A stretch of DNA of 64,000 bases from Skermanella stibiiresistens SB22 (GCF_000576635.1 NZ_AVFL01000001.1:496001-560000); one strand, 5' to 3'; shown: positions 40,391-49,102, counted from the stretch's first letter. Numbers and translations are program-made. Notes: generated by a model from the sequence alone, not told the origin.

Positions 40391-41206
40391 TCAGGCGTCT
40401 TGGCTGACCTTGACCCGCGACAGCAGGAAGACGGCCGAGTTCTCGTTGTAGGCGGGAAGCTGGGTCGTCTTGATATCCGGGTTGCGGCGCAGGAACTCGT
40501 CGAAGGCGCGCTTCTCGCCCAGGTTCTGCTCGGCCAGGCCGCCAGCATGCCAGTCATCGAACAGGAAGACGGCGTGATCGCCGATCAGCGGCTCGACGAA
40601 CGTCAGCGAATCGCGGGCCGACGTGTAGATGTCGCAGTCGATCATCGCGATGCCGACATGGTTCATGCCGTGCTTCTGGACCAGTTCCGGCGTCAGGGTA
40701 TCCTTGAACCAGCCCTTGATCAGGAAGGTCTTCTTCCAGTCGACGCCGCGGCGGGTCAGCAGCTTGTGGGCGAATTCGATCGAGGAGGCCAGCTGGCCGC
40801 TGCTCCAGATCTGGTTGTCTTGGAAGTCGGTCTCGGGGGGCAGGCCCTCGAAGCTGTCGAAGCCGAACTGGCGGACACCGTCCGTCTTGGTGCGGACCAG
40901 GGCATCGTGCATGCAGGCCATGGACGAGCCATAGCAGACGCCGAATTCCAGATAGTCGCCGATCGGCTTGTCGCCGTTCAACTCGCGCAGGCGCTGGATG
41001 GCGTCGACATAGCTGGCCGTCAGCTTCTGCTCCGGCACCAAGCCTTGTCCCGCCAACGCGCGCCGCTGCGTCTTGACCCTGTATAGCCACCGGTTGACCT
41101 TGCGCGAGGGCCCGAACAGGCCGAGCGTCATCAGCATTCGGTAGAACGGGGTGTTGAAACGCTCGACACCGAGGGGTCGAGCGGCATGATTGTCGTGGAC
41201 CGTCAT
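40391..41206 (-). CDS. TylF/MycF-type methyltransferase
   Basis: The 271-residue protein fits the TylF/MycF family of SAM-dependent O-methyltransferases: LEFGVCYGSSMACMHDAL is motif I, FGFDSFEGLPPETDF the typical family signature, and HVGIAMIDCDIYTSARDSL with FLFDDWHAGG holds the metal-binding Asp residues. Homologues methylate sugar hydroxyls on macrolides or surface glycans. Two starts are possible; the ATG before TVHDNHAARP has AGGA 12 nt upstream and is used, while ATG at 41245 would add 13 residues but lacks a ribosome site. It precedes the GH17 gene by about 75 bp and may share its transcript. Confidence 0.82.
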   Translation of the reverse strand: MTVHDNHAARPLGVERFNTPFYRMLMTLGLFGPSRKVNRWLYRVKTQRRALAGQGLVPEQKLTASYVDAIQRLRELNGDKPIGDYLEFGVCYGSSMACMHDALVRTKTDGVRQFGFDSFEGLPPETDFQDNQIWSSGQLASSIEFAHKLLTRRGVDWKKTFLIKGWFKDTLTPELVQKHGMNHVGIAMIDCDIYTSARDSLTFVEPLIGDHAVFLFDDWHAGGLAEQNLGEKRAFDEFLRRNPDIKTTQLPAYNENSAVFLLSRVKVSQDA

Positions 41207-42116
41207 CGGAGCCAGGTTCCTGTTCGTGGTTTCATCAGATGTCATCAACAAACAAAGATCATATTGGATGCTGCAACGCCAGAATTTATTTGTCGTGCCT
41301 CAAGAGAAGGCACAAAGTGGTTATTGACATATCCATTCCAAAGAGGAATTTTGCAGAATAATCGCCATTTTTCCAATAAACTTTGTCGTGTGGGACAAAT
41401 TTGGGAAAAGTTGCGGGATTGATTTTGGACCTGCCTTGATGAGCAGGACTATCGATTGAGACTAATCTGTTCAGCTTCCTTATAAAGCATATTGGGTGGG
41501 TGACTTGTGGGAAATTATCAGTCTTGAGGCGGAAGTCGCGCCAATATTGAGAGAAATTTTTCGAAAATATCGTGGGGCGCCGCCGAGCCTTGGGGTGATC
41601 GGGGAACTGGGTCCCTCCGACGCGCCGCGTCAGCGTCTTCAAAGGGATGCGCGGCGAGCGCACCACGTATGTGCGAAATCACTGGAGCAAATCCGTCAAT
41701 CATGGTGGAGACGGCGCTGTTCCAAGCGGACCAGTTGATCATGGCGGGATTGGGGCACTACCGCCGCCGATGCATTCCGGCCGGCTTGGTTGCGCTGCGG
41801 AATTAGCCATTGACTTGCGGCCGGAAAGTCGCCACTTAACCTCCATGCTTCGAAAAGCTTGACGGTGCCTTCGCGCCCCGGCTACGGTCGCCCCCCCTTC
41901 GGGAGAGACCGTCTCACAGGCATCCGCATCTCGCGCGTTGGCCGTGCCCAATTTCGAACCGTTTCGAAAAGGAGCCCGGTGGATCGAGCCGCTTCAGAGC
42001 GGACTTCGCCGCGGATCGCATGGTTGCCACGGTGGTCCGCCGGGTTGCCCTCGCCCCCTTGGCGAAGGGCCAAGGCGCCGGATGACACACGACACAACCA
42101 ATGGAGGATTGCTTTG
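41207..42116. other. 910-bp region without a supported gene
   Basis: From 41207 to about 41600 the DNA is AT-rich and non-coding in character, then turns GC-rich. Frames of 60-130 codons exist on both strands but none has a credible start, signal or conserved pattern. The final 120 bp should hold the promoter and leader of the PfpI-like gene. A relic of a lost gene is possible. Confidence 0.5.
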
Positions 42117-42680
42117 ATGGATCAGCCGCTCGCGGGAAAGACCATCGCCATCCTGGTGGCTAACGGTTTCGAGGAAACCGAGATGACCGAGCCCCAGCGT
42201 GCCCTGCTCAAGACCGGTGCCACTCTCAAGGTGATCTCGCCGGAGCAGGGTCTGGTCAACGGTTGGCATGGCAAGGCCTGGGGGCACTACTTCCCGGTCG
42301 ACCAGCAGGTCGTCGAGGTTCTGGCGGCCGATTTCGACATGCTGATCCTGCCGGGTGGCGAGCGCAGCGTCGCCAAACTGGCCGGCAACGCGCATGTCCG
42401 CCGCATCATCGGTGGCTTCATGGATGGTGGCAAGCCGGTCGCCGCGATCGATGACGGTGTCAGCTTGATCGCCGTCGCCCAGAAGATCAAGGGCCGCACC
42501 GTGAGCGCGTCCCCGGCCGTCCGCGAGGCCTTGGAGGCCGCCGGCGCCGTTTGGAGCGACGAGCCCCTGACGATCGACAAGGCCCTGCTCACCGCCGATG
42601 GCCTCGACACACTGCCGACCTTCGTCGACCAGTTGGTCAAGGCGTTCAGCGAAGCCGCCCAGGTCAAAAAGGCCGCTTGA
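42117..42680 (+). CDS. DJ-1/PfpI family protein lacking the nucleophilic cysteine
   Basis: The 187-residue protein has the full PfpI-like fold: TIAILVANGFEETEMTEPQRAL at the N-terminus, the DFDMLILPGGERSVAKL segment and the elbow region. The nucleophile-elbow reads AAIDDGVSLIAVA, with Asp112-Asp113 where active members have Cys-His, so protease, deglycase or glyoxalase chemistry is unlikely. The conserved Glu of the family (GFEETE) is kept. A strong Shine-Dalgarno (GGAGG, 9 nt before ATG) fixes the start, although a longer frame exists. It appears single-gene with a hairpin after it. Confidence 0.9.
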   Translation: MDQPLAGKTIAILVANGFEETEMTEPQRALLKTGATLKVISPEQGLVNGWHGKAWGHYFPVDQQVVEVLAADFDMLILPGGERSVAKLAGNAHVRRIIGGFMDGGKPVAAIDDGVSLIAVAQKIKGRTVSASPAVREALEAAGAVWSDEPLTIDKALLTADGLDTLPTFVDQLVKAFSEAAQVKKAA

Positions 42681-42690
42681 GGCCTCGTCA

Positions 42691-42717
42691 CGAGGCGTTC
42701 CAGTATCGAACGCCTCG
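42691..42717 (+). terminator. Terminator hairpin after the PfpI-like gene
   Basis: A perfect 10-bp stem (CGAGGCGTTC / GAACGCCTCG) with a 7-nt loop begins 11 nt after the stop codon. There is no T-tract. Confidence 0.55.
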
Positions 42718-42937
42718 GATCAGTTCCTTCGACGTCCGCTCGAAAGCGCCGCATCCCCTGGATCGCGGCGTTTTTCGTGCGCGACGGTAATGCCTTCCCC
42801 GATCGCGTCTCCCCGAATTTTTCCGTGTGACTTTTCCGGATAGCCGGGAGCAAGCCGGTTCGCCACGCGTTTCCCCGCCGCGACAAGCCTTCCAAGGACG
42901 GGAAGGTGATCGCGCCGAAGCCGGAGAAGAACAGCCC

Positions 42938-44137
42938 GTGATCCACACCCCCGCCCGACGCCGCCGCCCGGCGTCCACCCTAGGATTCGCCGCCTTCCTT
43001 GGACTGACCGGGGGACTGACGGTGGTCTTATCGATCCCGCCATCGGCCCAGGCGCAGGCTCCGGACGACGCGTTCATCGCGGGCTACGCCTCGGCGGTGC
43101 TCCAGCGCGAATTCGGAGTCTCCGCGTCCAGGATCACCGTCAAGGGTGGGGTCGTCCAGGTCGACGCCGAGACGTTGGCGACGCCCGAGGGTGCCCGCCT
43201 GCGCGCGGCGCTGTCGGATATCCCCGGTGTCACCGGCGTCGCCGTCCGCGAGGCCAGCGTGCCGCCACCTCCCGTCGCGGCCCCAGGGCTGGCGCCACCC
43301 GCGACGGTGGCGGGATCTCCTCCGGCGGCCGCGGCTCCCGCCACCGCCGTCCTGGCCGACCAGGGTGGACAGGTGTTGCCTCGCTCCAACCTGTTCGAGC
43401 CCCTGATCGCCGATCCGCGCTGGCCGCGGTTCGCGGCGGCTTACCGCTATTACCTTGACGATCCCGATGTCGAGCACGCCGGAGCGGTCAGCTTCGGCGA
43501 GACGTTCTCGCTCTATCGGAACAGCCTGCTGGGCGGACAGTGGGAAGTGGGCTTCCAGGCCAGCGTCTTCTCGGTCTTCGACCTCAACAGCGAGAGCATG
43601 GACCTGATCAACGCCGACTACACCGTCGGCATCCCGATCTCCTACCGGCGCGGCGACTTCTCGGTCCTGGGTCGCGTCTATCACCAAAGCTCGCATTTGG
43701 GCGACGAGTACCTGCTGCGCGAGGGCATCGACCGCTCACGCCGGATCAACCTCAGCTACGAGGCGGTCGAGGGGCTGGTGTCCTACGACATCGGCGAGGA
43801 GTTCAGGGTCTATGGCGGCCTCAGCTACCTGTTCGACCAGGAACCGTCCGACCTGGAGCCGTGGGGAACGCAGGCCGGGCTGGAATATGAGAGCTCCGAG
43901 ACCTACGCCGGCGGCCTGCTCCGCCCGGTGGCGGCGGCCGACATGAAGTTCCGCGAGGAGGCCGACTGGGACATGGACCTGTCGCTGCAAGCCGGCGTCC
44001 AGCTCGAAAGCTCGCTCCTGGCACCCCGGCGCATCCGGCTGCTGGCCGAGTACTACAATGGCGCCAACCCGAACGGCCAGTTCTACTCCAGGAAGCTGGA
44101 ATATATCGGCTTCGGCATCAACGTCCAATTGGACTGA
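42938..44137 (+). CDS. BON-like domain plus DUF1207 outer-envelope protein
   Basis: The protein of about 399 residues starts at GTG with GGAG 11 nt upstream and has a twin-Arg-rich basic N-terminus followed by a signal hydrophobic stretch ending near AQAQAP. Residues about 45-110 resemble a BON domain (FIAGYASAVLQREFGVSASRITV...GVTGVAVREA), then a Pro/Ala linker, then DUF1207 (LPRSNLFEPLIADPRWPRFAAAYRYYLDDPDVEHAGAVSFGETFSLYR) to the end. The DUF1207 part has many amphipathic strands and probably forms an outer-membrane barrel. Function unknown. A BON domain would bind phospholipid or peptidoglycan-side partners. A PepSY-cytochrome operon follows. Confidence 0.8.
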   Translation: MIHTPARRRRPASTLGFAAFLGLTGGLTVVLSIPPSAQAQAPDDAFIAGYASAVLQREFGVSASRITVKGGVVQVDAETLATPEGARLRAALSDIPGVTGVAVREASVPPPPVAAPGLAPPATVAGSPPAAAAPATAVLADQGGQVLPRSNLFEPLIADPRWPRFAAAYRYYLDDPDVEHAGAVSFGETFSLYRNSLLGGQWEVGFQASVFSVFDLNSESMDLINADYTVGIPISYRRGDFSVLGRVYHQSSHLGDEYLLREGIDRSRRINLSYEAVEGLVSYDIGEEFRVYGGLSYLFDQEPSDLEPWGTQAGLEYESSETYAGGLLRPVAAADMKFREEADWDMDLSLQAGVQLESSLLAPRRIRLLAEYYNGANPNGQFYSRKLEYIGFGINVQLD

Positions 44138-44257
44138 CGAATTTCGGCTGGCCGCTGAGACTGGTCAGATTGACGTCAGGTCCGCCGCCTAAGGTCGCAT
44201 CCGTCGAACAACGGCGGCGGACCACTCCGGTCCGCCCCCTCGGAACGGAGCGATACC

Positions 44258-44539
44258 ATGACAAGCAAGACCCTCCTCGCCACCACCGCGCTCACGCTGG
44301 CGCTGCTCGCCGGCCCGGCGCTCGCCGGCCCTAAATGCACCAGCGAGGCCAAGGACAAGTGGCTGTCCGAAGCCGACATGAAGCAAAAGATCGCGGAGTT
44401 GGGCTACAAGGACATCAAGACCTTCAAGACCACCAGCGGCAATTGCTACGAGATCTACGGCCACGATAAGGACGGCCACAAGGCGGAGGTCTATTTCAAC
44501 CCGGTCACCGCCGCGGTCGTCAAGGCGGAGATCGACTGA
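44258..44539 (+). CDS. Small periplasmic PepSY domain protein
   Basis: The 93-residue protein has a signal peptide (cleavage after ALA near residue 23) and a PepSY-like domain: LSEADMKQKIAELGYKDIKTFKTTSGNCYEIYGHDKDGHKAEVYFNPVTAAVVKAE. Two Cys residues may pair. It is the first gene of a run of four (PepSY, cytochrome b561, response regulator, kinase), and its TGA overlaps the next ATG by one base. Such PepSY-b561 pairs are common in proteobacteria beside two-component systems and are thought to take part in redox or metal stress responses. Confidence 0.9.
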   Translation: MTSKTLLATTALTLALLAGPALAGPKCTSEAKDKWLSEADMKQKIAELGYKDIKTFKTTSGNCYEIYGHDKDGHKAEVYFNPVTAAVVKAEID

Positions 44540-45087
44540 TGGACCGGGCGGGACCCCTCCCATCGGCGGCCCCACCGACCGTCATGGTGTGGGATCCGGT
44601 GGTCCGGATCTTCCACTGGACGGTGGCGGCGGGCTGCGTCGCAAACCTCTTCATCGTCGAGGATGGCGACTTGGCCCATTTGGTGATTGGCTACGCCGTC
44701 GCGGCCGTCCTGGTTGTCCGGCTGATCTGGGGCTTCGTCGGAACACCCCATGCCCGTTTTTCCGACTTCGTGCCGGGGGTGCGCCAACTGGCCGATTACG
44801 TCAAGCTCCTGGTCCAGGGGCGGGAGCCCCGGCTATTGGGTCATAATCCGGCCGCAGCGGTCATGATGATGGTGCTGATGGCGTTGCTGGCCGCCGTCAG
44901 CGTCACCGGCTGGATGGCGACCCTGGACGCCTTCTGGGGTGTCGAGTGGGTGGAGGAACTTCACGAATTCACCGCCGATGCGATACTATGGCTGGCGTTG
45001 CTCCACGCCGCCGCGGCGATTTACGAAAGCCGGCGGCATCATGAGAACCTGGTGTGGTCCATGGTCACCGGCCGGAAACGGGCATGA
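44539..45087 (+). CDS. Cytochrome b561 family protein
   Basis: The 182-residue inner membrane protein has four spans and the heme-ligand histidines typical of Ni-Fe-hydrogenase-type/b561 cytochromes: His in VWDPVVRIFHWTVAAG, and two more in VEELHEFTADAILWLALLHAAAAIYES. It likely passes electrons between the quinone pool and a periplasmic partner, perhaps the PepSY protein. It overlaps the genes on both sides (TGATG and ATGA), so all four genes are tightly coupled. Confidence 0.92.
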   Translation: MDRAGPLPSAAPPTVMVWDPVVRIFHWTVAAGCVANLFIVEDGDLAHLVIGYAVAAVLVVRLIWGFVGTPHARFSDFVPGVRQLADYVKLLVQGREPRLLGHNPAAAVMMMVLMALLAAVSVTGWMATLDAFWGVEWVEELHEFTADAILWLALLHAAAAIYESRRHHENLVWSMVTGRKRA

Positions 45088-45767
45088 GGCTCCTCCTCGT
45101 CGAGGATAATGAGAGGTTATCCACCTTGATGGCGGCCGGGCTGGCCCGCGCCGGTTTCGCGGTGGACGCCTTCTCGTGCCTGGAGGAGGCGGACGCCGCC
45201 GTGGCGGCCGCCGACTACGACCTCATCCTGCTCGACCTGGGCCTGCCAGATGGCGACGGCATGGCGTGGCTCAAGAACTTCCGGCGCCGGAGCCGCGGCG
45301 TCCCGGTCCTGGTGGCGACCGCGCGCGGAGGCCTCAGCGACCGCGTCGCAGGGCTCGACACCGGCGCCGACGACTACCTCGTCAAGCCGTTCGAGATGGA
45401 CGAGTTGCTGGCCCGGTGCCGGGCGCTGCTGCGCCGCCCCGGATCGTGCCTGTCCACCGTGCTGACGGCGGGCAATGTCTCGTTCGACACCACCACGCGC
45501 CAGATCGCGGTCGATGGCAAGCCGCTCGACGCACCCCGGCGGGAGGCCGACCTGATCGAGATCCTGCTGCGTCGGGTGGGACAGGTGGTCACGCGGTCCA
45601 TCCTCGAGGAAAGCCTGTACGGCTTCGATGACGAGGTGACGCCGAACGCGTTGGAGGCCCATGTCTCGCGGCTCCGGCGTCGGCTGGTGGATGCCAGGGC
45701 CGACGTGGCGATCCACACCGTCCGCGGCATCGGCTACCTGCTGCGCCCCGGAGTTCCCACCTCATGA
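45084..45767 (+). CDS. OmpR/QseB-type response regulator
   Basis: The 227-residue protein has a receiver domain (acidic Glu7-Asp8, phospho-acceptor Asp51 in LILLDLGLPDGDG, Lys101 in YLVKPFEM) and a C-terminal winged helix (VVTRSILEESLYGFDDEVTPNALEAHVSRLRRRL). It starts at the ATG that overlaps the cytochrome stop. It should be phosphorylated by the kinase that follows and probably regulates this operon. An in-frame GTG a little upstream lies within the cytochrome gene and is unlikely. Confidence 0.95.
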   Translation: MRLLLVEDNERLSTLMAAGLARAGFAVDAFSCLEEADAAVAAADYDLILLDLGLPDGDGMAWLKNFRRRSRGVPVLVATARGGLSDRVAGLDTGADDYLVKPFEMDELLARCRALLRRPGSCLSTVLTAGNVSFDTTTRQIAVDGKPLDAPRREADLIEILLRRVGQVVTRSILEESLYGFDDEVTPNALEAHVSRLRRRLVDARADVAIHTVRGIGYLLRPGVPTS

Positions 45768-45772
45768 CCGTC

Positions 45773-45808
45773 CATCATGATTGGCCCATCATGATTGGCC
45801 CATCATGA
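45773..45808 (+). repeat. 14-bp tandem repeat at the kinase start
   Basis: The unit CATCATGATTGGCC occurs twice in perfect tandem (45773-45786, 45787-45800), followed by the first 8 bases of a third unit (45801-45808), which contains the kinase ATG used here. Since 14 is not a multiple of three, gain or loss of a unit changes the frame between the ATG overlapping the regulator stop (45764) and the kinase. Confidence 0.9.
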
Positions 45809-47205
45809 CCGGCCGCTTGGCGCTTGGTCCGTCGGGACAGCGTCGCTCCGTCGTCCACCTGATCACGAAGCGGCTGGTCATCGTCGCGGCGCTGGCGATG
45901 GTGGCGCAGCTGATCCTGGTCACCCTGCATTACGGCCTCGACGGCAGCCGTCTAGGCGTCCGGGTCGCGGCACGCGAGGCGGAGCGGCTGGCCGAGCACA
46001 TCGCTCCCGGTCCCGATGGCCGCCCCGCGCTGACCCTGCCGGACGAGCACGCCGACCGCTACCGCAACCATCCCACCGCCTATGGCTTCCAAGTGATCGA
46101 TGGGGGCGGCAGGGTGATCGGGGCGATGAACGCCGGCCTGTTCACCGTTCCGCTGCCCGAACCGGTCTCGGCGCCCGATTTGTTCTGGCGCGTCATCCCC
46201 GGTGGCCACACCCGCGTGCTTGCGCAGCGCTTCGACCGGATCGAACCGAACCTCCTGATTTGCGTCGTCATCGCCGCCGATCCCGACCATATCGCCTGGG
46301 GCGTGCTGGCCCACGAGGTCGTGGATCATGTCGTGGTTCCCATGGCGCCGTTGGCTCTGCTGCTGCTGGCGGTCAACGTCTTCGCGGTCCGGCGCGGCTT
46401 GAAACCGCTGGCCCACGCCGCCGAGCGGGCACGCCAGCTGAACGCGCGGCGTGGCGGCCTTCGCCTCGACGCCGGCGAATCGCTCCCGCGCGAGGTCCAC
46501 GCGCTGGTCAGCGCCATCAACGCGGCGCTTGGCCGGGCCGACGAGATCCTGAGGTTCCAGCGAGAGTTCACCGCCAACGTCGCCCACGAATTGCGGACGC
46601 CGCTGGCGATCCTATCGCTTCACTTGGACGAGTTGGGCGGGCCGGGCGCCGCGGCGGCCAAGCGCGACGTTCAATCGATGTCGCGGCTGGTCAACCAGCT
46701 GCTGCGGGTCGCCCAACTGGAAGGACTGGCCGCCGAGCCGTCGGCTCCGGTCGATCTGGCCGAGGCGGCGCGCGATACGGTGCGCCGGCTGGCTCCGCTG
46801 GCGCTGGACCAGGGCCGTGAACTGGAGTTCGAGAACCACTACGAGCCTGGCGGAAGCGTGATCATCCCAGGCCATGCCGACGCCATCGCCAGCGCGCTCC
46901 GCAACTTGGTCGACAATGCCCTGCGCGCCACGCCGCCCGGCACCGTCGTCACCGTCGCCGCCGGTCCGGGGCCGGTGATCGAAGTCCGCGACCAAGGACC
47001 GGGCATCGACCCGGCCTTGCGTCAGGACCTGTTCGAACGCTTCGCCCAAGGCGACACGCGGACCCGCGGCAGTGCCGGCCTGGGCCTCGCGATCGTCGCC
47101 AAGACGATGGAGCTGCATTCCGGGACCGTCACGATCAGCGATGGCCCCGGCGGCGGAACGCGCTTTCGTCTCAGCTTCCTTGGGAAGTCCAACGACTCCG
47201 CTTGA
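45805..47205 (+). CDS. Sensor histidine kinase (QseC/TctE-like) of the PepSY-b561 operon
   Basis: The 466-residue kinase has two membrane spans (about 25-45 and 170-195), a periplasmic loop between them, a HAMP-like linker, HisKA with the motif FTANVAHELRTPLAILSLHLDEL, and HATPase motifs LRNLVDNALRATPPG, DQGPGID and GSAGLGLAIVAKTM. It pairs with the preceding OmpR-type regulator. The only in-frame ATG before the first span lies inside a 14-bp tandem repeat and has no Shine-Dalgarno. The 3' end overlaps the convergent ctaA by 35 bp. Confidence 0.9.
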   Translation: MTGRLALGPSGQRRSVVHLITKRLVIVAALAMVAQLILVTLHYGLDGSRLGVRVAAREAERLAEHIAPGPDGRPALTLPDEHADRYRNHPTAYGFQVIDGGGRVIGAMNAGLFTVPLPEPVSAPDLFWRVIPGGHTRVLAQRFDRIEPNLLICVVIAADPDHIAWGVLAHEVVDHVVVPMAPLALLLLAVNVFAVRRGLKPLAHAAERARQLNARRGGLRLDAGESLPREVHALVSAINAALGRADEILRFQREFTANVAHELRTPLAILSLHLDELGGPGAAAAKRDVQSMSRLVNQLLRVAQLEGLAAEPSAPVDLAEAARDTVRRLAPLALDQGRELEFENHYEPGGSVIIPGHADAIASALRNLVDNALRATPPGTVVTVAAGPGPVIEVRDQGPGIDPALRQDLFERFAQGDTRTRGSAGLGLAIVAKTMELHSGTVTISDGPGGGTRFRLSFLGKSNDSA

Positions 47206-48277
47206 CCTCGTGGCGGAACCAGACCAGCAGGGCGATCAGGGTCAGGGCGCCCGCCTGATGTACCGCGGCCAGCGGGATCGCGACCACCGTCAGCAGCGTC
47301 GCTATGCCCAGGGCGATCTGGACCACCACCATGACGCCGACCGCTTGGCCGAGCCTATGGCCTCGCGGTCCGATATCCGCCTTGCCGGCGCGCCACCACA
47401 GCCCCAGCACGACCAGGCCGGTCACCATCGCCAGCCAGCGGTGGGTGAACTGGACGCCCGCGTGGTTCTCCACGAAGTTCAGCGGAGCCGGGTTCAGGAA
47501 CCACATGTCGCTTGGGATGATCTGGCCACCCATCAGCGGCCAAGTGTTGTAGATCATGCCGGCGTCCAGCCCCGCGACGAAGGCGCCCCAGGCCGCCGTC
47601 ACCGCCACGAGACCCAATGCCAGTCCGGCGTGGCGCCGCAAGGCCGGGGCCGCGGCGGACCGGCTACCCTCGGGCTTGGGATCGAGCAGGCCCAGCGCCA
47701 CCCACAGCATCAGCGCGAAGATCAGGAACGCGACGCCCAGGTGCAGCGCCAGCCGGTAATGGCTGACCGACGGCCGGTCGACCAGCCCGCTGACCACCAT
47801 GAACCAGCCGATGCCACCCTGCAGGCCGCCCAGCAGGAACAGACCGACCAGTGTCGGCATCAGCCCCTTGGGGATCCGCTTGGTCGCCCAGAACCATAGG
47901 AAGGGCAGCAGGAAGACGAAGCCGATCATCTGGCCCCAGAAGCGGTGGAACCACTCCCAGAAGAAGATGTGCTTGAACTCCTCCAGCCCCATGCCGGCGT
48001 TGACGTAGCGGTATTCGGGCGTCTCCCTGTACAGGTCGAACACGCGGTTCCACTCGGTCTCGGTCAGGGGCGGCAGGATGCCGATCAGTGGCTTCCACTC
48101 GACCATCGAGAGGCCCGACTCTGTCAGCCGGGTGACGGCGCCGATCACCGCCATGGCGAACACCATGCCGCAGCAGATCAGCAGCCACGTGGCGATGGCG
48201 CGCGCGTGCCGCTGCCGGGACGCGTCCAAGGCGGGTGCCGCGGCGTTCCGCGACGCCGGATAAGTGACGGACGACAA
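47171..48277 (-). CDS. ctaA: Heme A synthase (COX15/CtaA family)
   Basis: CtaA oxidises heme O to heme A for aa3-type cytochrome oxidase in the inner membrane. The protein has eight spans and the conserved segments TRLTESGLSMVEWKPLIGILPP, FFWEWFHRFWGQ, HYRLALHLG, FTHRWLAMVTG and VHQAGAL, which hold the four heme-ligand histidines, plus GLDAGMIYNTWPLMGG. The start is uncertain: there is no ATG before the first span. A TTG gives 368 residues, while a GTG at 48334 would give 387. The alphaproteobacterial (type 2) version without the extracellular Cys pair is present. Confidence 0.93.
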   Translation of the reverse strand: MSSVTYPASRNAAAPALDASRQRHARAIATWLLICCGMVFAMAVIGAVTRLTESGLSMVEWKPLIGILPPLTETEWNRVFDLYRETPEYRYVNAGMGLEEFKHIFFWEWFHRFWGQMIGFVFLLPFLWFWATKRIPKGLMPTLVGLFLLGGLQGGIGWFMVVSGLVDRPSVSHYRLALHLGVAFLIFALMLWVALGLLDPKPEGSRSAAAPALRRHAGLALGLVAVTAAWGAFVAGLDAGMIYNTWPLMGGQIIPSDMWFLNPAPLNFVENHAGVQFTHRWLAMVTGLVVLGLWWRAGKADIGPRGHRLGQAVGVMVVVQIALGIATLLTVVAIPLAAVHQAGALTLIALLVWFRHEVKRSRWTSQGS

Positions 48278-48404
48278 GGCTGTGACCCAATCTTCTATTG
48301 TTCCGGAAGCTTCCCCCGCGCTGGCGAGGGCCACCCCCTGGGGGAAACCTTGGGGGTCACAGCTGTATGTGGCGCTGGGTGGCGCCGCGTCAAACGTCCG
48401 CTAA

Positions 48405-48439
48405 GATGCCGCATGCGGCTGGAGGTCGCATGCGGCATC
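48405..48439 (-). terminator. Hairpin between the CBS-domain gene and ctaA
   Basis: A perfect 13-bp stem (GATGCCGCATGCG / CGCATGCGGCATC) with a 9-nt loop lies just after the CBS gene stop on the minus strand. It is likely the terminator of that gene, separating it from ctaA; the T-run is only two bases long. Confidence 0.6.
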
Positions 48440-48454
48440 CGGACCGCCCCCGGC

Positions 48455-48907
48455 TCAGGCGCCGATCGAATAGTCCTGACCGAAGATGAACAAGTCCCGC
48501 TCCTGGATCTCCTGCTCCAACTGGGCGTGGACGGCGGCGTAGAGGTCGCGGATCGACACGATGCCGACGAGCTTCCCATCGCTGACCACCGGAAGGTGGC
48601 GGTAGTTGTGCTGGCGCATCAGGTCGAGCGCCTCGGCCGCCATGGCGTCCGGTGGCAGGGTGTCCGGATCGGCGGTCATCACTTGCGACAACGTCGTCGT
48701 GTTCGGATCGAGATCCTTGGCGACCACGCGGAACGACAGGTCGCGTTCGGTGAAGATCCCTTTCAGGTCGCTATCGACCATCACGAGCACCGCGCCGACC
48801 TTGCGCTCGGCCATGGTCGAGACCGCCGCGCGAACGGTGTCGCTTGGTGTGAAAGAAATGATGTGCTGGTCCCGGATCACGCCCGGAATCAATCTGCGCT
48901 TCGGCAT
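48455..48907 (-). CDS. CBS domain protein
   Basis: The 150-residue protein is a pair of CBS domains and nothing else: residues about 8-65 (VRAAVSTMAERKVGAVLVMVDSDLKGIFTERDLSFRVV) and 75-135 (LSQVMTADPDTLPPDAMAAEALDLMRQHNYRHLPVVSDGKLVGIVSIRDLYAAV). CBS pairs bind adenosine nucleotides and regulate partner proteins. A purine-rich site (GGGGGAAG) precedes the ATG. The longer frame upstream is not protein-like. No partner is apparent from the neighbours. Confidence 0.9.
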   Translation of the reverse strand: MPKRRLIPGVIRDQHIISFTPSDTVRAAVSTMAERKVGAVLVMVDSDLKGIFTERDLSFRVVAKDLDPNTTTLSQVMTADPDTLPPDAMAAEALDLMRQHNYRHLPVVSDGKLVGIVSIRDLYAAVHAQLEQEIQERDLFIFGQDYSIGA

Positions 48908-49102
48908 GCTTCCCCCACCTGCGTCTGAATTCGTCGCGATGCCAACCGCCTTGCGTCCTTTTCCCGGATGGCTCCGGGATTGGCTCTCTGGGACGGAAGG
49001 TTGCTCCCGACGATACACGCTATTTCGGAAGATTTGCCGTTCAATCAAGTTTTCGGCATAAAATTGCGTAAACTACGAAGTCTAACCATTTTGGGAACGC
49101 CT

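Noticed and set aside
45781-45804. Upstream TTG as start of the sensor kinase
   Set aside because: It lies inside the 14-bp tandem repeat and would add eight residues with no ribosome site; the ATG at 45805 is the simpler choice.
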